Shown here in pieces: positions 52,241-60,603 of a DNA stretch of 64,000 nucleotides. A program made the position numbers and the translations under genes. Position 1 is the first letter of the stretch. The number at the start of each line of letters is the position of its first letter. Source of the stretch: Microvirga terricola (GTDB taxonomy: Bacteria > Pseudomonadota > Alphaproteobacteria > Rhizobiales > Beijerinckiaceae); the NCBI RefSeq assembly GCF_011777495.1, contig NZ_JAATJS010000001.1:806001-870000 (forward strand), in the 5' to 3' direction. A model generated the notes under the pieces. It had not been told where the DNA came from. It made no database searches and worked only from the letters and a program-made list of their open reading frames with translations.

Positions 52241-54049
52241 ATGAAAGCTGACTTCATCAATGTCGAGCCGCAGGGCGAAGAGCACGCCGCCCCGCGTGGG
52301 TTTCTGGCGCGGTTGAAGCGTTTCGGCCGCTCGGTTTCGCTGCGCCTGTCGTCCAGCCTGACGCGTCGGATCGTGGTGCTCAATCTCGGCGGCCTCGTCG
52401 CGCTTCTCGTCGGCTTTCTCTATCTCAACCAATTCCGCGAGGGCCTGATCGACGCGCGTGTGCAGAGCCTCCTGATCCAGGGCGAGATTATCGCCGGCGC
52501 CGTCGCGAGTTCCGCGACGGTGGACACCAACGCCATCACCATCGATCCGGACAAGCTGCTTCAGATGCAGGCGGGGGAGACGGAGCGGTTCAACGACGAC
52601 AACCAATCCTCCCTCGAATTCTCCATCAACCCTGAGCGCGTCGCGCCCGTGCTGCGGCGCCTTATAACGCCGACGCGCACCCGCGCCCGAATCTTCGACC
52701 GCGAGGGCTCGCTCCTTCTCGATTCCAGAACGTTCTATTCCCGTGGCGACATCCTGCGCCTCGACCTGCCGCCGCCCGTCGCGGAGGAGGATACGAGCTA
52801 TATGGAGCGCGGCTGGAATGCGATCCGCGGCCTCTTCCGCCGCAAGAATCGGGTTGTGCTGGAGGAGCCCGGCCCCGCGAACGGCAAGACCTTGCCGGAG
52901 GTCCAGCAAGCCTATGCCGGCAAGCAGGCCAATGTGGTGCGCGTGAATGCGCGCGGCGAAACCATCGTCTCCGTTGCGGTGCCGATCCAGCGTTTCCGCA
53001 GCGTGCAGGGCGTGCTGCTCCTCTCCACGCAAGAAGGCGACATCGACGCCATCATCGCCTCCGAGCGCTTTGCGCTTCTCCAGGTGTTCCTTGTAGCGGC
53101 GGCAGTGATGATCGTCCTCTCGCTGTTGCTGGCTGGCGCCATTGCAGGCCCGGTGCGGCGGCTGGCGGAGGCGGCGGAGCGGGTGCGCTGGGGTACCAAG
53201 TCCCGCCAGGAGATCCCCGATTTCACCAACCGCTCGGACGAGATCGGCCACCTCTCCGGCGTGCTGCGCGACATGACCAAAGCGCTCTACAACCGCATCG
53301 ACGCCATCGAGAGCTTCGCGGCGGACGTGGCGCACGAGTTGAAGAACCCGTTGACCTCGCTGCGCAGTGCGGTCGAAACCTTGCCGCTCGCCCGCAGCGA
53401 GGATTCGCAGAAGCGGCTGATGTCGATCATCCAGCATGACGTGAAGCGCCTCGACCGCCTGATCAGCGATATTTCCGACGCCTCGCGCCTCGATGCGGAG
53501 CTAGCCCGTGCCGATGCGGAACCGGTGGACATGGTCCGCTTGCTCGAAGCGGTGGTGTCGATGGCCAATGAACGCCGCCGGTCCAACGATTCACTCATTG
53601 CGCTTGCCATCGAGCGGCAGGCGAAAACGCGCGATGCCTTCATCATCCGCGGACACGACAACCGTCTCGGTCAGGTGTTCAACAACCTGATCGACAACGC
53701 CCGCTCCTTCTCGCCCCCCGATCAGCCGGTGCGGGTGACGTTGCGGCGTCGCAAGGCGGAGATCGAGGTTTTGGTCGAGGACAGCGGTCCGGGCATCGAC
53801 CCCGATGCGCTCGACCGGATCTTCGAGCGCTTCTACACCGACCGGCCGGACCAGGGCTTTGGCCAGAATTCCGGCCTCGGCCTGTCCATCTCCCGCCAGA
53901 TCATCGAGGCCCATCGCGGCACGATCCGGGCGGAGAACCGGCTTGGGCCCCCGGACGAGTATGGCGAACCCACGCGGCTCGGCGCGCGCTTCATCATCCG
54001 CCTGCCGGCGGCGGATGGGCAAAGGGTGACGGGCCGTGAGCGTGGCTGA
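52241..54049 (+). CDS. chvG: Sensor histidine kinase ChvG
   Basis: A 602-residue membrane kinase. The first membrane helix is about residues 45-63 and the second about 283-308, enclosing a periplasmic sensor domain. HAMP follows, then the H-box DVAHELKNPLTSLR with phospho-acceptor His365. The ATPase domain shows the N-box FNNLIDNARSFS, EDSGPGID and GLGLSISRQI. It senses low pH or envelope state and phosphorylates ChvI. Its 3' end overlaps hprK by 14 bp, tying the kinase to the PTS-like genes. Confidence 0.95.
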   Translation: MKADFINVEPQGEEHAAPRGFLARLKRFGRSVSLRLSSSLTRRIVVLNLGGLVALLVGFLYLNQFREGLIDARVQSLLIQGEIIAGAVASSATVDTNAITIDPDKLLQMQAGETERFNDDNQSSLEFSINPERVAPVLRRLITPTRTRARIFDREGSLLLDSRTFYSRGDILRLDLPPPVAEEDTSYMERGWNAIRGLFRRKNRVVLEEPGPANGKTLPEVQQAYAGKQANVVRVNARGETIVSVAVPIQRFRSVQGVLLLSTQEGDIDAIIASERFALLQVFLVAAAVMIVLSLLLAGAIAGPVRRLAEAAERVRWGTKSRQEIPDFTNRSDEIGHLSGVLRDMTKALYNRIDAIESFAADVAHELKNPLTSLRSAVETLPLARSEDSQKRLMSIIQHDVKRLDRLISDISDASRLDAELARADAEPVDMVRLLEAVVSMANERRRSNDSLIALAIERQAKTRDAFIIRGHDNRLGQVFNNLIDNARSFSPPDQPVRVTLRRRKAEIEVLVEDSGPGIDPDALDRIFERFYTDRPDQGFGQNSGLGLSISRQIIEAHRGTIRAENRLGPPDEYGEPTRLGARFIIRLPAADGQRVTGRERG

Positions 54050-54491
54050 AACCGTCCACGCAACTTGCGTCGTTGTCGGCGAAGCCGGGCTTCTGATCCG
54101 CGGCGAATCGGGAACGGGAAAATCGACGCTCGCGCGCGAGATGTTGTTACATGCCGGACGCGAGGGGCGCTTCTGCCGTTTGGTCAGTGATGACCGCACG
54201 CGGCTTGCCGCCCATCATGGACGCCTTCTCGCCTCGGCGGTTGCGCCGCTTGCCGGCTGCATCGAGGCGCGCGGTACGGGCATCGTCAAGCTGCCGTTCG
54301 AAGAGACCGCCGTGATCCGCCTGGTGGTCGACCTGTGCGAAGATTCGTCGCGCTATCCCGGTCCCGAAGACGCCACCATCATCTTGTGTGGCGTCGTTCT
54401 CCCTCGCATTTTGTCCCGAAGAGGTGCAGTCTTAACGGACCTCGTGCTGGGCCGCTTGAGTGGTGTTTGCGACACGGTCGTGACACTGTGA
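54036..54491 (+). CDS. hprK: HPr kinase/phosphorylase, short alphaproteobacterial form
   Basis: A 151-residue protein that corresponds to the catalytic C-terminal half only of Gram-positive HprK, the usual short form in alphaproteobacteria. The Walker A loop GESGTGKS is at residues 23-30, and LVSDDRTRL near 52 holds the conserved acidic residues. It should phosphorylate Ser63 of the HPr encoded downstream. The start is GTG at 54036 inside the chvG 3' end (14-bp overlap), so translation is coupled. Confidence 0.9.
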   Translation: MSVAETVHATCVVVGEAGLLIRGESGTGKSTLAREMLLHAGREGRFCRLVSDDRTRLAAHHGRLLASAVAPLAGCIEARGTGIVKLPFEETAVIRLVVDLCEDSSRYPGPEDATIILCGVVLPRILSRRGAVLTDLVLGRLSGVCDTVVTL

Positions 54492-54580
54492 TGAAGTTTT
54501 CCTCTCAATGCTCTTGCGCTTAGCTTCGCGGTGCACAAAATAGCGGCTCCGCTCTTCGGAGCGATCGGACCTGGAACATT

Positions 54581-54982
54581 ATGATAGGAATGGTGCTCGT
54601 TACCCACGGGCTGCTCGCGACGGAGTTCAAAGCCGCGCTTGAGCATGTGGTGGGTCCTCAAGAGCAACTTGAAACGATCACGATCGGCCCCGACGACGAC
54701 ATGGAAACGCGGCGCAAGGACATCATGGACGCCGTGTGCCGGGTCAATTCGGGGCAGGGCGTCGTGGTCCTCACCGATATGTTCGGGGGCACCCCCTCGA
54801 ACCTCGCCCTGTCGTGCATGAACGGCGGATCGGTCGAGGTCGTGGCGGGCATCAATCTGCCCATGCTCATCAAGCTCGCCAGTGTCAGGGATGAGGAATC
54901 CCTCACCGATGCCGTCTTCCACGCTCAGGAAGCCGGGCGAAAGTACATCAACGTCGCCTCGCGCGTTCTGTCCGGGAAGTAA
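54581..54982 (+). CDS. PTS EIIA component, mannose family
   Basis: A 133-residue EIIA-Man domain protein. The N-terminal MIGMVLVTHGLLATEF places the phosphorylated His at residue 9. DMFGGTPSNLAL near 68 is the family's conserved phospho-loop. No EIIB or EIIC gene is present, so it probably acts as a regulatory end-point of the nitrogen-type PTS rather than in sugar uptake. It lies 89 bp after hprK and 5 bp before the HPr gene. Confidence 0.93.
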   Translation: MIGMVLVTHGLLATEFKAALEHVVGPQEQLETITIGPDDDMETRRKDIMDAVCRVNSGQGVVVLTDMFGGTPSNLALSCMNGGSVEVVAGINLPMLIKLASVRDEESLTDAVFHAQEAGRKYINVASRVLSGK

Positions 54983-54987
54983 GAAGA

Positions 54988-55308
54988 ATGGATCAGCCCC
55001 TCGATCAGGATTGTCCCCCGGCACCTGTCCCCGAGGGGGCGGAGGTCCGCGAACTGCCCATTATCAACCGCCGTGGCCTGCATGCCCGCGCCTCGGCCAA
55101 GTTCGTCCAGACGGTCGAGCGCTTCGAATCCGACGTCACCGTGACCCGTTGCGGGGAAACGGTGGGTGGACGCTCCATCATGGGCCTCCTGACGCTCGCC
55201 GCCGCTCAAGGCACGACCATTACCGTGACCGCCAAAGGACCGGACGCACCGAACTGCCTCCAGGCCATCGGCGATCTGCTCGCGAACAGGTTCGGCGAGG
55301 ACGAGTAA
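54988..55308 (+). CDS. ptsH: Phosphocarrier protein HPr (NPr type)
   Basis: A 106-residue HPr with a 20-residue N-terminal extension. The PEP-derived phosphate acceptor is His32 in GLHARAS. The regulatory site is Ser63 in RSIMGLL, 31 residues later, the same spacing as His15-Ser46 in classical HPr, so it is a likely HprK target. It follows the EIIA gene by 5 bp and closes the chvI-chvG-hprK-EIIA-HPr group. Confidence 0.94.
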   Translation: MDQPLDQDCPPAPVPEGAEVRELPIINRRGLHARASAKFVQTVERFESDVTVTRCGETVGGRSIMGLLTLAAAQGTTITVTAKGPDAPNCLQAIGDLLANRFGEDE

Positions 55309-55311
55309 GCC

Positions 55312-55914
55312 TTAAGCGCCGAACAGCGCTCCAAGCCAGGCCGGCTTGAAGGCGGTGAAATCCAGAAAGCCCGAAATGCCATAGGCCACGCCGGTCATGC
55401 CAACGGCAACGGCTCCGGCCAGAAGCGGCTTGACCCGTGTGAGAGCGGCGAGCGCCAGAAGCACAAGGGATAGGGTCAGGAACGCATCGGAAAAATCGAA
55501 CAGGTCATCCTGGTCGTTGTAAACCTCAAGCGAGGCCCGGAGATTAGCGGCTTGGCGCGTCAGGTCCTGCAATTCGCCACTGTAGCGGTCGATTTCCTTT
55601 TTCCAGCTATCCAGAAGGGCCCGATTCTCGGGGCTGTCCTTCAATGCACCGTCAGCCAGCATTGCCTGCATACGCGGCACCTCCATCTGGAGCAGAAACT
55701 GGCGCTGCCGCTTGGCCTGATACTGGTTCCACGAATCCGCCTGGTCGATCTGAGCTTTCTGGATTGCTTGGACGACATTGTCGTCCTTGATCTTGGAGAA
55801 AGCCAGGAAGGCCGAAAACAGAGCAACAAGGATTGCTATTGTTCCGTTGAAGCGGTCCTGTCGCTCGCTTTTTTCCTGTAATTCCTGAATCTGCTCGGCC
55901 AAATCGGACATCAA
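55312..55914 (-). CDS. DUF4337-like membrane protein
   Basis: A 200-residue protein. A short helical N-terminus is followed by a membrane segment at about residues 22-40 (FNGTIAILVALFSAFLAFSK). Then comes a long helical soluble part with coiled-coil character (about 45-135), and two C-terminal membrane segments (about 143-160 and 165-190). This order matches DUF4337 proteins, whose role is unknown. It converges with the HPr gene (3-bp gap) and is divergent from ahcY. Confidence 0.8.
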   Translation of the reverse strand: MMSDLAEQIQELQEKSERQDRFNGTIAILVALFSAFLAFSKIKDDNVVQAIQKAQIDQADSWNQYQAKRQRQFLLQMEVPRMQAMLADGALKDSPENRALLDSWKKEIDRYSGELQDLTRQAANLRASLEVYNDQDDLFDFSDAFLTLSLVLLALAALTRVKPLLAGAVAVGMTGVAYGISGFLDFTAFKPAWLGALFGA

Positions 55915-55977
55915 TGCCCCTCCCGTGAATGCGGCTTTTTGCTCTCAACCTTTGCCGTTAGGCAAGGTTGGCGAAAC

Positions 55978-55997
55978 ATATAAAGACATCTTTATAT
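55978..55997. promoter_or_regulatory. Perfect 20-bp palindrome upstream of ahcY
   Basis: ATATAAAGA and TCTTTATAT are perfect 9-bp arms around CA. It lies 75 bp before the ahcY start codon. The position and A/T-rich dyad fit an ArsR-family SahR-type operator, which controls SAH hydrolase genes in many proteobacteria; this assignment is inference. Confidence 0.65.
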
Positions 55998-56072
55998 CTT
56001 GATTGCCTCCTGGACCTCTCTCTGCTAGAGACAGCACCAATCGAAACCCCACGGGTGCACGGAGAGGCCATC

Positions 56073-57473
56073 ATGGCTCAGGATTATATCGTCAAAGACA
56101 TCTCGCTCGCCGATTTCGGCCGCAAGGAAATCTCGATTGCCGAAACCGAGATGCCGGGCCTCATGGCCGTGCGCGAGGAATACGGCCCAAAGCAGCCCCT
56201 GAAGGGCGCGCGCATCGCCGGTTCGCTCCACATGACCATCCAGACCGCCGTGCTGATCGAGACCTTGAAGCATCTCGGTGCGGACATCCGCTGGGTATCG
56301 TGCAACATCTATTCGACCCAGGACCACGCGGCCGCCGCCATTGCCGCCGCCGGCATCCCGGTCTTCGCCTATAAGGGCGAGACGCTCGTGGAGTACTGGG
56401 ACTACACCGCCAAGCTGTTCGACTGGCATGGCGGCGGCGTGCCGAACATGATCCTGGACGACGGCGGCGACGCCACCATGCTCGTCCACCTCGGCCTGCG
56501 CGCCGAGCAGGGCGACGTGGCGTTCCTCGACAAGCCCGCCGCGGAAGAAGAGGAAGTCCTCTTCGCGCTCATCAAGCGCCTGCTGAAGGAAAAGCCGAAG
56601 GGTTGGTTCGCCGAGATCGCCAAGTCCATCAAGGGCGTGTCGGAAGAAACGACCACGGGCGTGCACCGTCTCTACATCATGGCCAAGGAAGGCAAGCTGC
56701 TCTTCCCCGCCATCAACGTGAACGACTCGGTCACGAAGTCGAAGTTCGACAACCTCTATGGCTGCCGTGAATCGCTCGTCGACGGCATCCGTCGCGGCAC
56801 GGACGTGATGATGGCGGGTAAGGTCGCCATGGTCGCGGGCTTTGGCGACGTGGGCAAGGGCTCGGCCGCTTCGCTCCGCCAGGCCGGCTGCCGCGTGCTG
56901 GTGTCGGAGGTCGATCCGATCTGCGCGCTCCAAGCCGCGATGGAAGGCTATGAAGTGACCACGATGGAAGATGCCGCGCCTCGCGCCGACATCTTCGTCA
57001 CGGCCACTGGCAACAAGGACGTCATCACCCTCGACCACATGCGCGCCATGAAGGATCGGGCCATCGTCTGCAACATCGGCCACTTCGACAACGAGATTCA
57101 GGTCGCTGGCCTGAAGAACCTCAAGTGGAACAACATCAAGCCGCAGGTGGACGAGATCACCTTCCCCGACGGCCACCGCATCATCCTGCTTTCGGAAGGC
57201 CGCCTCGTGAACCTCGGCAATGCGATGGGCCACCCGTCCTTCGTGATGTCGGCTTCCTTCACCAACCAGACGCTCGCCCAGATCGAGCTCTGGAACAACG
57301 CCGGCAAGTACGAGAAGAAGGTCTACACGCTGCCGAAGCACCTCGACGAGAAGGTCGCTTCGCTGCACCTCGAAAAGATCGGCGTGAAGCTCACCAAGCT
57401 CCGCCCCGATCAGGCGTCCTATATCGGCGTGGGCGAAAAGGGCCCGTTCAAGCCGGATCACTACCGCTACTGA
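56073..57473 (+). CDS. ahcY: Adenosylhomocysteinase
   Basis: A 466-residue NAD-containing enzyme that hydrolyses S-adenosylhomocysteine to adenosine and homocysteine, keeping methylation reactions running. Landmarks are [32 protein letters not shown] and the NAD motif [16 protein letters not shown], with the C-terminal KPDHYRY. The start was set at MAQDYIVKD (56073) with GGAGAGG upstream; the in-frame lead to 55968 runs through the operator palindrome. It is followed by a strong terminator. Confidence 0.98.
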   Translation: MAQDYIVKDISLADFGRKEISIAETEMPGLMAVREEYGPKQPLKGARIAGSLHMTIQTAVLIETLKHLGADIRWVSCNIYSTQDHAAAAIAAAGIPVFAYKGETLVEYWDYTAKLFDWHGGGVPNMILDDGGDATMLVHLGLRAEQGDVAFLDKPAAEEEEVLFALIKRLLKEKPKGWFAEIAKSIKGVSEETTTGVHRLYIMAKEGKLLFPAINVNDSVTKSKFDNLYGCRESLVDGIRRGTDVMMAGKVAMVAGFGDVGKGSAASLRQAGCRVLVSEVDPICALQAAMEGYEVTTMEDAAPRADIFVTATGNKDVITLDHMRAMKDRAIVCNIGHFDNEIQVAGLKNLKWNNIKPQVDEITFPDGHRIILLSEGRLVNLGNAMGHPSFVMSASFTNQTLAQIELWNNAGKYEKKVYTLPKHLDEKVASLHLEKIGVKLTKLRPDQASYIGVGEKGPFKPDHYRY

Positions 57474-57499
57474 TTGACTGCTTCACGCGCCATCACGAG

Positions 57500-57530
57500 A
57501 AAGCCCGGCACTCGCCGGGCTTTTTCTTTT
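57500..57530 (+). terminator. Rho-independent terminator of ahcY
   Basis: A perfect 10-bp stem AAAGCCCGGC / GCCGGGCTTT with ACTC loop and a T-rich tail (TTTTTCTTTT overlapping the stem end). It is 26 bp after the ahcY stop. Confidence 0.93.
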
Positions 57531-57558
57531 GGGGCGTGGCGAGCGAATGGGCGCGACG

Positions 57559-57720
57559 CCTCCCGTCCCCTTTTCCCTTGTCGGGAGGGGCTAGGGGGTG
57601 CAAGTCGGAGTGCTGAGAGGAACAAGAAGGCGCGGACGGGGCTCAGGGCTTATCTGAAAAATGCCGCATCACTCAGTCGAACCACCCCCAACCCTGACCT
57701 TCCCCGAACGCGGGAGGGAA
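57559..57720. repeat. Paired C/G-rich palindromic repeat
   Basis: A first unit has inverted arms CCTCCCG / CGGGAGG (57559-57588) and continues GGGCTAGGGGGTG. A second unit at 57681-57720 runs ACCACCCCCAACCCTGAC and ends in CGGGAGG, roughly an inverted copy of the first. The layout is that of a BIME/REP-like pair. Confidence 0.55.
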
Positions 57721-57796
57721 CACGCGCGCCACCAGTTCAAGCCACATCTTATGCAAGGTGTATCAACACCTTGTGCACAGGTTCTCCAGACAACGC

Positions 57797-57811
57797 TTAA
57801 CGAGACCTTAA
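57797..57811 (+). promoter_or_regulatory. CtrA-type site upstream of divL
   Basis: TTAA-CGAGACC-TTAA followed by CC is an exact TTAA-N7-TTAA box, 195 bp before the divL start codon. It has the same form as the box upstream of minC. Confidence 0.55.
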
Positions 57812-58006
57812 CCCTCTTCCTGGCGGAGTCTTCGCTAGTCTATGGTGAACGCGATTCGGCCGGTCGATTGAGTTTGTAAAGCGGTGCCGGCATTCCGTTC
57901 ATGTGTTGAGTAAAGGCCTTTCGCCGCGTCGTGAGCGACCGGTTGGGCTCGACGATTTTGGCTCTCGTTTTTGAGGGCAGCGAGAGATTGGGAAGGACAG
58001 CGCGGC

Positions 58007-60595
58007 ATGGCCCCGCATAGGCAGTGTCACGATGGCGGAAAGCGCCGGGCGGGAGACCTTCTCGCCAAGGTCCGCGCGCCTCTGACCCTCGCCCTGCTGG
58101 CCGGCACCTCCCGGCCGGCGCTGGCCGCCGACTTCACCCTTCCGTCCCTTCCGTCGCTGCCCGTTCTGCGCGAAAGGGCCGAGGATATCCTCGCCGCGCT
58201 GCGCAATCTCGACCTGCACAACGCCTCCTATTTCGGCCTCTCCATGGGGCTCGTGGCCTTTTCGACGGCGGCTGCACTGCTGCTGCTGCGCCAGAAACGC
58301 CAGTCCGCGCGGCGCGAGCGCGCGCTGCGGGCGGAACTCAGCGCCTTGCGCGGTGCGGACGATCTCGCCGCTCTTCTCATGGGGTCCGAGCGGCAATTGC
58401 TGGTGAGCTGGCAGGGCCGGGACAGCGAGCCGCGTTTCGAAGGCGATCCCTCCATCGTTGCGGAAGGCGCGACGGCGAAGCGCGCGCTGGCCTTCGGCGC
58501 ATGGCTTGCGGCCGGCGATGCCGGTGCCATCGACACCGCGTTGGAACAGCTCAAACAGCGCGGCGAGGCTTTTCGGCTGACAGCGCGCAGCCTCGATCAG
58601 CGCTTTATCGCAGTGGAGGGCCGCACCATCGGCGGCCGTGCGATTTTGCGGCTGCGCGATGTCACCGGCGACCGCGCCGAGCTTCTGAACGCCCGCGCCG
58701 ATCTCGCCGCTGCGCGCAGCGACCTTCGCTCCATGACCATGCTGCTCGACTCCGTCGCCTATCCGCTGTGGATCCGCGATGCGCAGGACAAGCTTGTGTG
58801 GGCGAACCAGTCCTATCTGCGCGCGGTGGAGGCAACCGATATCGACGACGCCATCGCCCGCTCGCTCGAATTGCTGGACCAGCACACGCGCAACGAATCC
58901 ACCCGCCAGCGCACGACCGGCGCGCCTTATTCCGCTCGCGTCACCGCGGTCACGGCGGGGCAGCGCTCCGTGCTCGACGTGGTCGAGCGCCCGACCGCAG
59001 GCGGTAGCGCGGGCATCGCGGTCGATGTGTCGGAACTGGAATCGGTGAGAACCGATCTGCAGCGGCAGATGAACGCGCATGTGCGCACGCTCGACCAATT
59101 GCCCACGGCGGTCGCGATCTTCGACGGGTCGCAGCATCTGATCTTCAGCAATGCCGCCTATCAGCGCCTGTGGGGGCTCGATGCCGCGTTTCTCGCCTCG
59201 CGCCCAACGGACAGCGAAGTGCTCGACCGCCTGCGCACCGCGCGTAAGCTGCCAGAGCAGGCGGATTTCCGCGCGTGGAAAGCGGATTTTCTCAACGGCT
59301 ATCATTCGGTCGAGCAGAGCGAGACCTGGTGGCACCTGCCGGATCGCCGCACAATCCGCGTCGTCATTAATCCCAACCCGCAAGGCGGCGTGACGTATCT
59401 GTTCGACGACGTCAGCGAGCGCTTCGAGCTGGAATCGCAGGTCAACGCGCTGACGCAAGTGCAGAGCGAAACGCTCGACACGTTGAAGGAAGGCGTCGCC
59501 GTGTTCGGCTCGGACGGACGCCTCAAGCTGCACAACCGCGCCTTCGCGGAGATGTGGAACCTGTCGGCGGATCTCGTCGCCGAGCATCCGCATATCGATG
59601 CCATCATCAAGGCGGGCCGCCTGCTGGCGCCGCAGGAAGAGGCGTGGATCGACATTCGCGGCGCAGTGGCGGGCTTGGCCGATATGCGCATGGGTTTGAG
59701 CTGCCGCATGGAGCGGAACGACGGCACGGCGCTCGACTGCACCGCGCAGCCGCTGCCCGATGGTGCGACGCTCCTGACCTTCATCGACGTAACCGCAAGT
59801 GTCAATGTGGAACGTGCGCTCACCGAGCGCAACGAGGCACTGGAGCGCGCCTCGCGCCTGCGCGACGATTTCGTGCACCATGTTTCTTATGAGCTGCGCT
59901 CGCCGCTCACCAATGTCATCGGCTTCACGCAGCTTCTGGGTGATGAATCCATGGGCGCGCTCAATCCGCGCCAGCGCGAATATACCGATCACATCACGCG
60001 CTCGGCGGCAGCCCTGCTCGCGATGCTCAACGACATTCTCGATCTCGCTTCCATCGACACCGGCTCGCTGGAGCTGGTGCCGGAGATCGTCGATATCCGC
60101 TCTACGATTGAGGCCGCCATGCGCGGGCTGGAAGACCGGCTCGCGGAATCCGCGCTTCTCGTCACCATCGATGCGCCCGACGACATCGGCTCCTTCGTCG
60201 CCGACGGCAAGCGCGTGCGGCAGGTCCTGTTCAACCTCTTGTCCAACGCCGTGGGCTTCTCTGCGCCGGGGCAGACGATCCGCGTCCGTGCCCAAAAGAT
60301 CGGCGGCGAGGTGATCTTTGACGTGCAGGATCAGGGGCGCGGCATGCCGCCTGAGATCAAGGCGCGTGTCTTTGAGCGTTTCGAGAGCCACACGCTCGGC
60401 ACGCGTCATCGCGGCGTGGGCTTAGGGCTTGCCATCGTGCGCTCCTTCGTGGAACTGCATGGCGGGCGTGTCGAACTGTCATCCGCACCGGGGCAAGGAA
60501 CCACGGTGACCTGTATTTTCCCTAATGAGAGGCAGGAAACGCCCTTCGACGGGCGTTCCGCGCGCAATGCGGCGCCCCCGCTGGCCGCCGAATAG
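58007..60595 (+). CDS. divL: DivL-type atypical sensor kinase (Tyr in place of His)
   Basis: An 862-residue membrane-anchored sensor protein. A leader-like segment (about residues 15-35) and one membrane helix (about 72-95) precede several PAS-like domains (about 235-600; e.g. QLPTAVAIFDGSQHLIFSNA). The H-box reads HHVSYELRSPLTNVIGF. Tyr628 stands where kinases have His, the hallmark of DivL, which controls CckA and hence CtrA rather than acting as a kinase. The ATPase motifs are kept (FNLLSNAVGFS, DQGRGMP, GVGLGLAIV). The ATG at 58007 has GGAAGGA upstream. Confidence 0.93.
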   Translation: MAPHRQCHDGGKRRAGDLLAKVRAPLTLALLAGTSRPALAADFTLPSLPSLPVLRERAEDILAALRNLDLHNASYFGLSMGLVAFSTAAALLLLRQKRQSARRERALRAELSALRGADDLAALLMGSERQLLVSWQGRDSEPRFEGDPSIVAEGATAKRALAFGAWLAAGDAGAIDTALEQLKQRGEAFRLTARSLDQRFIAVEGRTIGGRAILRLRDVTGDRAELLNARADLAAARSDLRSMTMLLDSVAYPLWIRDAQDKLVWANQSYLRAVEATDIDDAIARSLELLDQHTRNESTRQRTTGAPYSARVTAVTAGQRSVLDVVERPTAGGSAGIAVDVSELESVRTDLQRQMNAHVRTLDQLPTAVAIFDGSQHLIFSNAAYQRLWGLDAAFLASRPTDSEVLDRLRTARKLPEQADFRAWKADFLNGYHSVEQSETWWHLPDRRTIRVVINPNPQGGVTYLFDDVSERFELESQVNALTQVQSETLDTLKEGVAVFGSDGRLKLHNRAFAEMWNLSADLVAEHPHIDAIIKAGRLLAPQEEAWIDIRGAVAGLADMRMGLSCRMERNDGTALDCTAQPLPDGATLLTFIDVTASVNVERALTERNEALERASRLRDDFVHHVSYELRSPLTNVIGFTQLLGDESMGALNPRQREYTDHITRSAAALLAMLNDILDLASIDTGSLELVPEIVDIRSTIEAAMRGLEDRLAESALLVTIDAPDDIGSFVADGKRVRQVLFNLLSNAVGFSAPGQTIRVRAQKIGGEVIFDVQDQGRGMPPEIKARVFERFESHTLGTRHRGVGLGLAIVRSFVELHGGRVELSSAPGQGTTVTCIFPNERQETPFDGRSARNAAPPLAAE

Positions 60596-60603
60596 AAACA
60601 ACG

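Larger units (their letters stand above)
57531..58006. other. ahcY-divL intergenic region
   Basis: About 480 bp without a gene. It holds a paired C/G-rich repeat (57559-57720), a CtrA-type box (57797-57811) and presumably the divL promoter. Short frames overlapping it lack ribosome-binding sites and family resemblance. Confidence 0.6.

Noticed and set aside
55968..56072. N-terminal extension of AhcY by 35 residues
   Set aside because: The extension would translate the operator palindrome, lacks a ribosome-binding site, and the family starts at the downstream ATG with GGAGAGG.
55915..56072. SAH or SAM riboswitch upstream of ahcY
   Set aside because: Only a simple hairpin (CAACCTTTGCC / GGCAAGGTTG) and the DNA palindrome are visible; no riboswitch core could be recognised.
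57899..60409. Minus-strand open frame of over 800 codons opposite divL
   Set aside because: A shadow of the high-GC divL coding strand; low-complexity RRQH-rich composition and no family motif.
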